DNA of 25,051 nucleotides, from contig NC_049990.1 of assembly GCF_000003815.2 (NCBI RefSeq), positions 421,148-446,198 of the forward strand. Direction: 5' to 3'. Made by a program: the position numbers and the translations under genes. The notes beneath the pieces were generated by a model. It searched no databases and was not told the DNA's origin. It was given only the letters and a program-made list of their open reading frames with translations. Within the stretch, counting starts at the first letter, position 1, and every line of letters starts with the position of its first letter. Of the stretch, positions 1 to 10,815 are shown piece after piece. This stretch comes from Branchiostoma floridae (Eukaryota; Chordata; Leptocardii; Amphioxiformes; Branchiostomatidae).

Positions 1-428
1 CATTGCACCAGTTAAGAAAAGAATGTTAAAATTCACTGAATGAAGGCTTAAAAAAAGCACTAACCCATATTTCAATCTTTAGGATTATTCTCCATCAGAA
101 AGTCACTTGGGTCTAGTTTATGACCATTCAAAGAAAACGGGGTTGTTTGGGTCATTCTCCGAGAAAAGCTCGCTCTATAAAAGAAACCTCACCTTTGGCC
201 CTCAGAGTTCCCTCATGATACAACCCAACAATTAAATCTGTCCTTACACCAACTAAACTGCTGAACTGAACAAATTTTGACCAAAACAGGAAACCATAGA
301 CCCTACTTGTTTTAGGTGCACAAAGGTGCACAATTCTGCACCTACACTATTCCCAGCCCTGCCAATACCAGCAGAGATCTGTAGTCTATATATATAGCCA
401 GCCCTGGTAAAGTCTGATAGCGGAATGG
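1..428. other. Unassigned intronic sequence
   Basis: No gene or complete element seen. A short stretch near 315-345 repeats AGGTGCACA, GGTGCACA and TGCACCT, resembling the interior of the GGTGCACC MITEs further right, and may be a remnant. Confidence 0.3.
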
Positions 429-436
429 GTTGGTAT

Positions 437-831
437 TAGGGATGCCTACTGGTACAGTACTGGTACAATCAATTAGGTACACATTAGTGCAAGCCAGGCA
501 GGATAACAGGTCAGGAGATGGCCACTTTGACAGATAAAATTACTGTGAAATTACCATAGCAGTCTCTGAGCCCCAGTGAGGGAAAATAACAAGGGTCAAA
601 TTTTTGTTGCATCATGTGTCTACCATAATAATATGTTTTTATTGGTTCAAACATGCTTCTACCCTTTTTAATACATTGTTTTGCCGTCATAACATATCAT
701 AATACAATATTATGATATAATATTCAATGCCATGCATTTAGATCCGGACTCATTAGGTCCGGACCTGTACCTAAACCTCTGGATTTGAATCCGGACCTGT
801 ACCTAAACGTGGGTTTAGGTACGCATCCCTA
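437..831. mobile_element. hAT-type MITE with 8-bp TSD (395 bp)
   Basis: The ends are TAGGGATGC and GCATCCCTA. Identical 8-bp direct repeats GTTGGTAT flank it at 429-436 and 832-839. The interior right half repeats TCCGGACCTGTACCTAAAC. An 8-bp TSD with such ends is typical of hAT transposons. There is no transposase, so it is non-autonomous. Confidence 0.85.
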
Positions 832-996
832 GTTGGTATATCACCCACCTGTAATTACTGTCTGTCCTTAACACCCAGGCAACCTGTAGAGCAGACTGGG
901 GAGGGGGGCGGGTTTGGGCGCTCTAGAATGTTCTACCACCTGATGATGATGATGAATGCCATGCAGTGATTGGAGGAACGTGTAATGATAATAATG

Positions 997-1344
997 CAGG
1001 GCTCAAAATTCATTTTTGGGATTAGGTGCACTGGTTCACCCAGCTTAAAAAATTGGGTGCACCGAAAAATTTTGGGTACACCACTTAGATTTAAGTAATA
1101 ACCTAATAATAAAACTTGGTTACAAGCTATGAAATTCTTAAACAAGTACCATAACAGACATTTTTCCTATCTTTCTAACACTTAGATGTCAAGAATATGA
1201 TGTATACTATAATTTGATATCTTTACATACATAAACCCAAGAAAATATTTAGGTGCACCCTGTGCACCCACAGAAAATAATTGGGTGCACAGCTTCAATT
1301 TTGGGTGCACCTGGGTGCACATGCACCCAGTATTTCGAGCCCTG
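997..1344 (+). mobile_element. GGTGCACC-family MITE, copy 1 (348 bp)
   Basis: It starts CAGGGCTCAAAATTC and ends TATTTCGAGCCCTG. The outer thirds are dense in GGTGCACC/GGGTGCAC motifs, and the centre is AT-rich. It is homologous over its length to the copies at 3211-3518 and 12339-12677. The flanks ATAATG and TAATGA are not an exact TSD, suggesting an older copy. Confidence 0.85.
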
Positions 1345-1350
1345 TAATGA

Positions 1351-1860
1351 TTGAATGAACTATACATGAAACCCTCAAAATGAGCCATTTACGGGCATGT
1401 TTGATTGTCCTACCCTCTACTCTAGGTAAGCGATACTGAACTACACACATCACTTCCAAATGTTCTTAGATTTTTGGTTAGGTCGAAACACCCGTATGTT
1501 GACTGAAAATTAAGAAGACCAAATCCCAGCGAAGGGGCCCTATAAATAGTATGATATATGCTGCCTTGAACACTGGCTAAAGTATTGACATTGTGTCCCC
1601 ACGCACACTTGAACTGTGATATGTCACACATTCATGTGGACCTGGGTTCACAATCCGTTACCTATTGCTTACTTACAGGGCTGGAGCCGTCACACGGTCA
1701 ACAAGCTTTTCTGTACTGTACACATAACAGTGACATTACGTAACAAAACCCTTATCATTAAAACATGGCACTCACTCTATTCAACACCCCCATGAAAAAT
1801 GGAGGTATAGTATTGGGTGTGTCTGTCTGTCTGTCTGTCTGTGTGTTTTGTTGCCAGATA
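1351..1860. other. Unassigned intronic sequence with a (GTCT)n run
   Basis: AT-rich, with no gene. A TGTC/GTCT microsatellite of about six units lies near 1819-1842, just left of the next MITE. Confidence 0.4.
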
Positions 1861-1865
1861 CTTGT

Positions 1866-2348
1866 CAGGGTTCGAAATAGACATACTTAACTTGCAATTT
1901 GCACATAATTTTTGAGATTTGCATGTTAAAATTTTCTGAACTTGCAATCTTGCATGTTGAAAATACATGGCCTATAGTAAAAATACTGAGGCCACGATGC
2001 CTTTGTTTGTCTGACGGGGATCGTCACCGGTTGTCAGTAGGTGTTATAAACAATCAAATTCGGCTTTACTGCAAACTAACATGCTGATTATGTGGATATC
2101 TTTCCAAAATTTGCAGTTCTGTCTATATTTTCATGTGCCAATTTCAGTCCATCAACAGTGACAGAATGGGCAAAATTCTTATCCATCCAGAGCAGCAACA
2201 TTCCACCAAAGTACAGAATGATGGATGGTGGCTAGAACATTGCAGTATAGACAAGTTGTATTTTGCATGTTAATATTTTAAATTGCACGTAAAATTTTTG
2301 CCAACTCGCAATTTTGCATGTAGCAATAAAAAAGTATTTCGATCCCTG
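1866..2348. mobile_element. TTGCAT-rich MITE with 5-bp TSD (483 bp)
   Basis: The ends are CAGGGTTCGAAATA and TATTTCGATCCCTG, flanked by identical CTTGT at 1861-1865 and 2349-2353. Near both ends are repeated CTTGCAAT, TTTGCATGTT and TTGCACGTAA words. The ends resemble the GGTGCACC family but the interior motif differs. No transposase. Confidence 0.8.
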
Positions 2349-2353
2349 CTTGT

Positions 2354-3204
2354 GATCAGCATAAAAACATCTGGATGGATTGTAGTTACATTCGGTATCT
2401 GGGTAAGTTTGGGGAATACAAAGGTCAAGGTCAATTTTGGGCCCCCTAGTGTGTGACCTTGGTACAGATTCACCAACTTGCACCAAAATCCCCAGAAATC
2501 AATTTTGCGCCTTGGTTTAACATACCATGAAAAATATCATCATGTCCATGTATATATATATTATCTGTATTAGTTAGATACGCCTTAAGTTAAGCTATAG
2601 AACTGTAGTTATGTAGATGTCATACTTTGTACCTTGTACAATTGTTGTGCAATAAAGTTATGTATTGTGTGTTATCTCCACATAAATATATTTCATTGCG
2701 TTGTTTATGCTGTTGATTGTCCAATATTTTGGAGATGAAGGAAATCAACTTGAAGAACTTCATATGTAATGGAGTTAAACTTAAAGTTCATTACTTTAGT
2801 CCTTGAGAAGAAGACACAGAAATCTTCTGAAGTTGTCCTGAGACGACCCCAGGCCAGAACTATTGATCGAGACTCACGCTGACCTTGAAGATGAATCTTC
2901 AGATTTTCCCAGCAGAGGTCGTAATGGAGGTGCCACAGTTCATCAGTGTTCCTGACAACACAACAACTGAGCATCGTTCTGGACACAGAAGAGCCGTGAA
3001 ACCCCCTGGCAGGCCCCATGTTCTACCCCTGGGAGAGGCACGTCTTCACACCTGTTTCATTACAATGGACCCAGGATGAAATGAGAACCTAGCGTAGGTT
3101 ACAGATGTCCTCAAGGTTAGGGATATCTTCTCAGATGTAAAACCCGAAGGCTTGTGCCTTGTGTAAAGCCAGAAGCCCTGTGTACACGTTTCAGGAGAAT
3201 CACA
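2354..3204. other. Unassigned intronic sequence with a LINE-like 3' end
   Basis: Near 2610-2665 the words CTTTGTACC, CTTGTACAAT and GCAATAAAG resemble a LINE 3' terminus on the plus strand, at low confidence. 2700-3200 is more GC-rich with short open frames in several phases, but no protein is recognisable. Confidence 0.3.
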
Positions 3205-3210
3205 CCTCGA

Positions 3211-3518
3211 CAGGGCTCGAAATTCATTTTTGGGATTAGCTGCACTGGTGCACCCAGCAGCCTTTCTTGGTGTGCACCAAAAAATATTTGGGTGCACCAC
3301 TTAAATATAAGTAGAATGTCAAAAAAACATAATAACAAAACTTAGTTATAAGCTATCAAATTCTTTAACAAGTAACATGACAGACATTATGATGTATACT
3401 AGTATACTTTGATATCTTTCCATACATAAACCTAAGAAAATATTTGAAAAAAAATTGGGTGCACAGTTCCAATTTTGGGTGCACCTGGGTGCACATGCAC
3501 CCACTATTTCAAGACCTG
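3211..3518 (+). mobile_element. GGTGCACC-family MITE, copy 2, 6-bp TSD (308 bp)
   Basis: It starts CAGGGCTCGAAATTC and ends TATTTCAAGACCTG. Exact 6-bp direct repeats CCTCGA flank it at 3205-3210 and 3519-3524. Same orientation as copy 1, slightly shorter in the middle. Confidence 0.88.
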
Positions 3519-3524
3519 CCTCGA

Positions 3525-4300
3525 GCACATTAAAGAACCCACTACATGTATCAAAAAGAGTAGCGGTCCTTCCCGGTGTGAGTGGATCAAACCTTACAGT
3601 CTGGTCTCCCAGTTGACATCTGGATAATGTGATAGTAAACTGTTACTTAATTAAATAATGTCTACATGTAGATGCCAAACATCTTTGAGGAATTGAAATT
3701 TCTAATATAGAAATCATTCTAAATCCTTTTTTTACTTCTTCCAAATATGGCCTTCATATAGTGACTTTCTGCACAATTTGATTTATAAGGATATTAGAGG
3801 ATTATCCCACTTCATAATACAAACATTAGACCCTTGTTAATCACTTGTCCCATATCCACCTTAATCCACACTAATCCAGAGGGATTACCAAGTTGTAAAG
3901 CCTGGGGTCAGTCAGGCCCCCAAACACACACCTCTCACTGCCTGGTGAATGGGGAAATCATCAGGCACACGTGGACTCACAGTCAACAGCTATGGGGCCT
4001 TAGGGTCAGGAAGGTTGGTTTGCTGCTTCTCTGACATCAGAAAATCTCCCCAGAGACGACAGATTTTGGAATTATCTATTTTCTTCGTGATGTTGTGATA
4101 TTAACGATTTAACCATTAAAAATCAATTCTGCGGAATTGAACAGATACCCAGTTGTTCGAAAATTCAATAAACAAATAAATGGTACGGTTGTAAGACTGG
4201 AGGTTTTGCCCCTTGGAAGATGTCTGAATGGTCAAAACCTGACTACAAACAAGATGTCAGCATTGAGCTTACGTAGTCCCAAACAATTCATGAGTAACAC
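3525..4300. other. Unassigned intronic sequence
   Basis: AT-rich sequence without a recognised gene or complete element. Confidence 0.4.
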
Positions 4301-4665
4301 ACTTCCCCAGCTGTTGCCATGATCAATGATTCTCCCCTAATGTTATAACCCCAACTGTTGCAATGATTAATGACTCTCCCCTTACATTACACACTCCCCC
4401 CAGCTGTTGCCATTATCAATGACTCTCCCCTAATGTTACCCCAGCTGTTCCAGAGATCAATGTTTCTCCCCCTATGCTCTATACTCCCAGCTGTTAAGAT
4501 GATTAACGATCCTCCCCTAACAGTACACACTTCCCCCAACTGTTGCCATGATTATTGATTCTCCCCTAAATGTTACCCCAGCTGTTACAGAGATCAATGA
4601 TTCTCCCCTAAAGTTCTATACTCCCAGCTGTTGGGATGATTAATGACCCTCCCCTACACATTGAC
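4300..4665 (+). repeat. Tandem array, eight units of about 45 bp in a higher-order trimer
   Basis: Units share a core of CAGCTGTT, a variable middle, GAT(C/T)AATGA and TCTCCCC. Core starts are near 4309, 4352, 4401, 4442, 4488, 4537, 4579 and 4625. Units 3-4-5 and 6-7-8 pair at a distance of about 137 bp; for example units 4 and 7 both read CAGAGATCAATG. This shows an amplified trimer. Confidence 0.8.
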
Positions 4666-4865
4666 AGGCCTATTGTTCCAGACACCACAGTCATCATCGC
4701 CACATTGACACACACTGACAATGCTGCAAATGTACACCAACACCAACACACTGCTACAAATGTTGCTAAAAACAGACACACTGCTACAAATGTAGCTATG
4801 CAGTCAGACTCAGTGAGTGAGTGAGTCAGACTCCATTCTACTTTCTATGTCAATGTTAGAGGTTA

Positions 4866-5000
4866 GACATCCAGGTAATAATCACCAGGTGTATTTTGCC
4901 AGCCAGTAATAACCTACACAAATTAACAGTTAGCAACTGGATAAAAAGCATGGTGAGGCATTTCAGACAGCATCCCATCTTTCCTCAGTGGGCATCTCTC
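4866..5000 (+). repeat. Dispersed repeat, copy a
   Basis: It begins GACATCCAGGTAATA and later has AGCAACTGGATAAAAAGC, then TTTCAGACAGCATCC and CCTCAGTG. Related words occur near 5993, 12162 and 23441. It looks like an old SINE-like or low-copy interspersed repeat; class not determined. Confidence 0.45.
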
Positions 5001-5302
5001 ATGTAAGGGTGATGTTATTCCAGCAGACACCATTCTCCATTCATACCCAATTAGGGACACTGCCAAAAATACCCTCAGAACTGACCACCGAACAATACTA
5101 CCATTTATAATACATTACTGCAAACCATTTTCATGTGTTCAAATGTTTTTCCTGCAATCTCCAAAATATTAACTGCAAATTGACCAGTTATACCAGACAA
5201 GACAGATGTGAGCTGGGATTAACAGGGTGCAAAGGAACATTGAAAACTCCAGGGGAAAGATGAAGAAAGACCAACTTATTCAGCTCACTGATGTCAGAAT
5301 GA

Positions 5303-5345
5303 CTCAGATTCAGATTTTATTTGCATAGATATAGTCGGTACATGA
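5303..5345 (-). repeat. LINE-like 3' terminus
   Basis: On the minus strand, TATGCAAATAAAATCTGAAT runs into CTGAGTC, an AATAAA followed by short tandem hexamers (TCTGAA/TCTGAG). This is the typical end of a CR1/L2-like LINE. The body to the right (5345-5600) is not recognisable as coding. Confidence 0.35.
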
Positions 5346-5992
5346 GATACACTGAAATGCGTCAATGTATCCATCAATACTAAAATGCAGGAATAGACAT
5401 CAGACGTACATGGCTTTCTCCCAGTACACACAGATTCAACCTACTCTTCTAAATACAAATCCAGCAACTCTCAAGCACAAGGCACCAAGAGCTAAATACA
5501 GTACATAGACTATGATAGAGAGACAATTGACTTGAAACACAACCATGTGTTTCTCAGCACCAAGAGACCAAGTCTAGCAAAATAACAGACATTAAACAAG
5601 GACAACAACAACAACAACCATATGCCAGGACTAGTGACAGACCAGGAGGATTCACAGAACCTGCCAGGGAATTTAGGAAGATAGGACATTGTGATATTTT
5701 AGTGTGTTGTTTTTTTTTTTCAGCACAGGGAATGAAGACAATTCCACATGTATGGGGCTTCTGGAATTAAAATGAATCTCTCTGCAATACAGAGAAATCT
5801 GGGCATGCCCTTCTGTTTGCCTGCGGCATCTGGAATATTGACAATTCCTTATGAATAAACTGCAGCATGTGGAAAATCGACCTTCCTTCTGTGTGTGTAA
5901 AACATGCGCGATTCCTGGGGCTATCAGCAGTGGAGTGGAATTCCTTATGCTGAAGCCATGAACAATACAACTGTTGCATGGACAAAGGTTAG

Positions 5993-6160
5993 ACATTCAG
6001 GTAATAAGATACGCCAAATGTCAATCATATCCAGTTGTTTGAGTAATTGCTGTTTGGAATAAAAACTGTTGGGTATTGCAAAATATAAAGGAATCTTGGA
6101 TCAGTTTTGCTCACTGAAGAAATATACCGGGCTTCGAACTCCAGTGGCAGGGTCGCCAAC
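5993..6160. repeat. Dispersed repeat, copy b, with inverted core
   Basis: It begins GACATTCAGGTAATA like the copies at 4866 and 12162. The following core, CCAGTTGTTTGAGTAATTGC at 6031-6050, is the reverse complement of the AGCAGTTACCCAAGCAACTG core of the 12.2-kb copy. Confidence 0.45.
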
Positions 6161-6259
6161 CACGGCACTACGCAAGATACATTTCTGCTGTTCTGCAATG
6201 AGGTAGACAGTTTTGCAACCATTACTTGATAAAAAATAGTCCCTTTTTTAAAATGTATT

Positions 6260-6808
6260 ATCATGCCCGTAGCCAGGATTTCGGTTGGGGGGGTTCTTTT
6301 TAGTAAATGTGGGACCATCGAGCGCCGAAGGCGCGAGACTCACGCCGAAGGCGTGAGGTACCTAGGGGGGTCCGGGGGCATGCTCCCCCGGAAAAAAATG
6401 AAATTTTGACCCTCTGAAACGCCATTTCCTGCATTTTGACCGTCAAAAATCGCTTGCGAAGTTTAATGGAATTTCTATTAAAGGACAAGGCTTTGAGGCC
6501 AACTCCCTCGACATATTTTCACCATGTCCGACACCAAAGGCGTGAGGCGTCGCAATGGAGGTCCGGGGAAATTTTGAAATCTGGACCCTCTGAAAAGCCA
6601 TTTCCTGCACTTTCTGGGGCAAATTTTGCTGATAGACTTACTACGATTGGCTGAAATGTCTATCAAGGAAAAATGCAAATCAGTCATGCCTTTGAAAAAA
6701 AATCTTGGACATCAAAAAGTGGACCTTCGATCCTGAAAAAGCGGACCTTTTGAGCGAGTGGGGGGGTTCTTCCGAACCCCCCGAACCCCCCCTGGCTACG
6801 GGCATGAT
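6260..6808. mobile_element. TIR element with 18-bp perfect ends and 4-bp TSD (549 bp)
   Basis: ATCATGCCCGTAGCCAGG at the left and its exact reverse complement at the right are flanked by TATT at 6256-6259 and 6809-6812. Just inside are G-rich and C-rich runs (TTGGGGGGGTTC and GAACCCCCC). The left interior carries a paired GCGCCGAAGGCGCGAG/CGCCGAAGGCGTGAG and a GGGGGCATGCTCCCCC palindrome. No transposase; superfamily not assigned. Confidence 0.82.
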
Positions 6809-6812
6809 TATT

Positions 6813-7968
6813 ATCAAATTTTCAAAGGCTATACAGCCAAAGCAATATTAAAAATGTTCTTTGAGATCAGCCTGAGCAACTATGTAAACAATAACCTGTA
6901 TGAAGTACCACATTAACATCAATAACAAGGATAAGGAACAAAAAATGCTTCATCATCTGGTTTTGAAAATAAAAAGGAAAGCATGTGACTCATGAAAGAG
7001 CACTAGTTTGAAACCAACAGGATGTTGGAAATATTATTGTTAACATAAAACAAACAAAGCCTATGGGTTTTCAACACAACCATTACCACCATAGGGCAAA
7101 ACTCTTCTACTAAGTTCTAGTTCTAGGAATTATTTCTGACACCAAACCCTAGCATGATGTACCCCCTCCCACTGGGGTCAGGTCTATATATAGCACAGTG
7201 GGTTAGTCCACTGAGCTGCAGGGGTGACAGCCTTCTTGCTTTTTGGAATGGAAAAATAATTCACCATGCATCCCAAAAATCAGAACTTCATGACATGAAA
7301 CTGATTAGGATGTATATTCCTAAGCTTAGAATGATTCAGCAATGAAAACTAACAACGAGATGGAAAAAATAAAGCTGGAGACAGCACTGACCTGCATTCC
7401 AACTTCTTTAGTCATATAAGCTAAGTTTCAAAATATTTCAAGAATAATCCAAACTTTACTTTGCACACAGTATTATAGTTTTCTACAATGAAATGTCTTA
7501 ATATATTTCCCAGTGACATCAACTTTCTTGAATTACAACTCACAAAAATGTAAAAATAACACACAGAAATCTCTGCTATTCAGTTTTCATTGTTATTCCA
7601 CTCAAGGTGCACTTTTATGTTGCTATGGTGACATGGCCCTAAAGAGGAACAATTTCCCTGCCTGATGTGTCAGTCTGCCTGTGTTATTTCTGTCTTTCAT
7701 GAGATAATTACACCATGTGGGAGGGATAATGAGTGAGTCAGTGGTAGTCAGGTCTATTTAGAAACATGAGGAGGGTGGTACTGTATATCCTGAAACTTTC
7801 ACGGTCGTTTTACTTTCACAGTGACTCTAAACAAAATATTATGACACCATAAATACGCCTTTCCTACTTTTCTACAGAATTGCGTAAACTGAGAATGTAC
7901 AACACAAGAAAAACTCATAACCACCGCAAAAACATGGATGTATTTACGGTATATCCCTGATTGACAGG
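6813..7968. other. Unassigned intronic sequence
   Basis: AT-rich sequence with no recognised gene, TIR pair or array. Confidence 0.45.
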
Positions 7969-7973
7969 CAGAC

Positions 7974-8290
7974 CAGTGCAAAATACCCACTTGCACACGG
8001 GCACATTGCAACCACTTTTTGCTTGGTGCAACTTACTTCTATACTCAGGTTGCATAAGGTGCAACTTAGATTTTGAGCCTTGGAACTCGATTTCGTTGTC
8101 AATTTACTTGGAAGAAATAAATGGACCGAGGCAGCTCCGTTTTATATCATCCAAACATTTATGTATTGTACCTCTTTTTCAGAAATTAGTGAATTGTAGG
8201 TGGTGCAACTTGAAATTCAGTTGTGCAACCTAGTTTTTGCCCCAGGTTGCACAGTGTGCAACCTGGTTCAGAAAAGTATTTTGTACACTG
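7974..8290. mobile_element. GGTGCAAC-rich MITE with 5-bp TSD (317 bp)
   Basis: The ends are CAGTGCAAAATAC and GTATTTTGTACACTG. Identical CAGAC flanks it at 7969-7973 and 8291-8295. Both outer parts are dense in GGTGCAACTT, GGTTGCATAA, GTGCAACC and GGTTGCACAG. No transposase. Confidence 0.82.
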
Positions 8291-8295
8291 CAGAC

Positions 8296-8610
8296 TCATC
8301 AGCCACTCATCCTTCCCACTGGAGGCTGGGACATGAGCAACCAAAAATGTGGAAAATCGCTCAGCGAATTTTCCAAAGAATTTAAGTTTGTGTTCTGCTG
8401 TCTTTTGAATAATATTTTCACTTTCTGCATCATAGTCAAATTGTTAAATCAAGCAAATTAAATGGGCACAATTAAATTATGAAATTAGCAAATCCAATTT
8501 TGTTCAGAGAACAAGTTACAAAGCTTAAGGACTACATTCATTACTGTTTTGTGTGTTTTGTTGTCTTCAAAATCATACTTCTACACCGTATATCATATTT
8601 CATACTTTTC
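8296..8610. other. Unassigned intronic sequence
   Basis: AT-rich, nothing recognised. Confidence 0.4.
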
Positions 8611-8614
8611 CTCA

Positions 8615-8745
8615 TTAGTGCTGAGTGCTAAGCAGAGAAACAGCATGTACCATTTTTTCAGTCTTTGGTATGACTCGGCCGGGGATCGAACTCACGACCT
8701 ACTGAATGCAGGGGAAACACTCTACCCACTGCAGCAGTCAATGTA
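8615..8745 (-). repeat. tRNA-derived SINE
   Basis: On the minus strand, GCAGTGGGTAGAGTG resembles a tRNA A box and GAGTTCGATCC (8683-8693) a B box. The tail CATACCAAAGACTGAAAAAA matches the SINE in HMCES intron 4, which supports one family. Confidence 0.65.
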
Positions 8746-9195
8746 GAAGATAATATTAAACTTAAACAAACTGTTGGTTTCCTTTCCTGTTTATAACTTT
8801 TTCATGGAGTCAAAGTGGAAGTGAAAAATTTGAGGACTTTTGGTTATTCACTGCTGATATATCTAATATTTAAAATTCTTGCCATATCTATGACATGTGG
8901 TGAGCATTCCTCTCCAATTAAATTGGAGAAAAATACTCAACACATAAATATGCCGAGATTTGGGGTATTAATATAGAAAGGTACATTCACCAGACGTGTG
9001 CAAATTATAAAATACTATTCACTGCAGACATATGGAAGGAATTTAGATTAACGTGGAAGAAATATTTCAAATAGATACATAGGAACTGATTCATAGCAGA
9101 AAAACTATTGTAAATTCTAATAGAGATAGAAATAAACAAACTACTGTAAATGCCTTAATTTTGGGTAGGGAGAAAATAGTGTGTTCATGGGTTTA
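8746..9195. other. Unassigned intronic sequence
   Basis: AT-rich, nothing recognised. Confidence 0.4.
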
Positions 9196-9203
9196 GTTGG
9201 GAG

Positions 9204-9558
9204 CAGGCTTTTAGCTAGGATTTTATAATAGGGAGTCCAAACTTATTGGTGAGTCGCGGCAAGTGACTATTGTAGGGGGGTCTGGGGGCATCCACCTTCC
9301 ATGGTGCAGAGTTTCTGATGATTTTAAGTTAAAAAAGTGCATTCTTAGGTATCCCAAGAGGCAAAAATACTGTTCCAGAGGTCACAGTAGAAGACTGTGA
9401 CCACAGATGACCTGGTAGTATCCCTGGTCAATCAGAATTTCATGCTTGTCAGACCATTTTCTCCATAGTGTAAGGGCGTCCAGGGGCATCAAATTTCTTG
9501 TTACTCTAAGAAAAGTGCGTCCAGATGACTCGTTGACGCATGCCTGGCTAAAAGCCTG
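9204..9558. mobile_element. hAT-type MITE with 8-bp TSD (355 bp)
   Basis: CAGGCTTTTAGCTAGG at the left pairs with CCTGGCTAAAAGCCTG at the right. Exact GTTGGGAG flanks it at 9196-9203 and 9559-9566. The inner GGGGGTCTGGGGGCATCC resembles the G-rich interior of the 6260-6808 element. No transposase. Confidence 0.85.
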
Positions 9559-9566
9559 GTTGGGAG

Positions 9567-10440
9567 CCACAACAAGCATTTTTACAACTTGGTTTCAAGT
9601 TCGTGGAGAAGTTACTGAGAGAAATATGAACATCAAACCACCAAACTAAAATGCATCTTAAGATTTCATTACAACTCGATAAAGAGAATATCATCATAAA
9701 GGATTAAACACCACAAAAACATGAGACTTTTTAATTCATTGAAGTTCTTATCACCAGAGAGTTCAGCACCCACTTAGACTGAAGCCTGTTGTAAACAAAC
9801 ATCCCACAAACACTAACAAACTGTCAACAACTGCACCTCCAGCACTGGGCTACATTGGAATTAAGGCCCAGTTCATGATGCAAGAAACGAAATGGTTCTA
9901 TACTTTTGGCAAGCTGAAACGGATAAATTTGTCATCATGAACGCTCCTAATATAAAGTGAGCATTTATTTTTTGGCACATATTCAGAAGAAACAGGAAAT
10001 TTGGTGTTTCATTAATAGCTATACTCGTCTATAGGTAGCTACCTGGTATATCAGTTGGGTTACTTTTTTGTGAAGTGAAATAGATGGTAGCTGGTAGTCA
10101 GAACTCAGAATACATTACAAAATACAAGACCATTTTGGAAAGTTCGGGGCAAACTAAATTTCAAACCACTGAACTAGAAATCTTCCTGTATAAAACCACT
10201 GTACAGAATTGTTATGTAAATTAAGGTATTATTCATTTGGTGTTAACTGTTATTTCATCATTGTTGAAAATTTAAAGAATTGAGAAAAAACATAAAAATA
10301 AAGCTGGAGTTGAAATGTCACCAGTTTCCCAGGCCCCTGCGGCAGTGAATGCCTCCGTCCTTTTCACTACTCAATTGTTGCGCTATTTTGGCTATTAATT
10401 ATCCCCAAATTACCGAGGTCGAGTCAGCCCTGGGGCACAA
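9567..10440. other. Unassigned intronic sequence
   Basis: No recognised gene or element; mostly AT-rich. Confidence 0.4.
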
Positions 10441-10444
10441 TGTG

Positions 10445-10815
10445 CCGCTTTGTTGTTCAACAGTACTGTAATAATTCGTGTGGGTTCTATACTTCTAACA
10501 CACCAACCCTGAATAAAGACAAACTCATATAGTTGTTGCACAGTCTCCGGTAATGTGTAAGGTGTGGGTTCTGGCACACAAACTCTGGCTACAGTAAGGA
10601 CCAACTGTAAGGTGTGGGTTCTATACTTCTAACACACCAACCCTTGATAAGCCAAGGACAAACTCAAATGGTTGTTCAACAGTACTGTAAGGTGTGGGTT
10701 CTATACCTCGAACACACCAAACAACAAAAAAGGACAAACTCATATAAATTTAGTTGTTCCACGGCCTCTGGTGCTATGTAAGGTGTGGGTTCTAGCACAC
10801 TGACCCTGACTATGA
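10445..10815 (+). repeat. Tandem array of about 75-95 bp units
   Basis: Five imperfect units share GTAAGGTGTGGGTTCTA, an AACACACCAACCCT-like word, GACAAACTCATATA and GTTGTTCAACAGTACT. Units differ by indels and substitutions, so the array is old. Confidence 0.75.

Larger units (their letters stand above)
4666..5992. other. Unassigned intronic sequence with simple repeats
   Basis: It contains a CACTGCTACAAATG pair near 4750-4790, a GTGA run near 4812, and an ACA run near 5601-5619. A dispersed repeat copy begins near 4866. No gene seen. Confidence 0.4.

Noticed and set aside
2705-3079. Overlapping open frames on both strands at 2.7-3.1 kb
   Set aside because: No recognisable domain or splice structure. 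The GC-richer patch could be old transposon sequence, but nothing supports a gene.
4300-4665. CRISPR-like array
   Set aside because: Repeats are degenerate, there are no unique spacers, and the DNA is animal.
6025-6488. Minus-strand frames of 62-97 aa
   Set aside because: They are made from a dispersed repeat and the 6260 transposon end.
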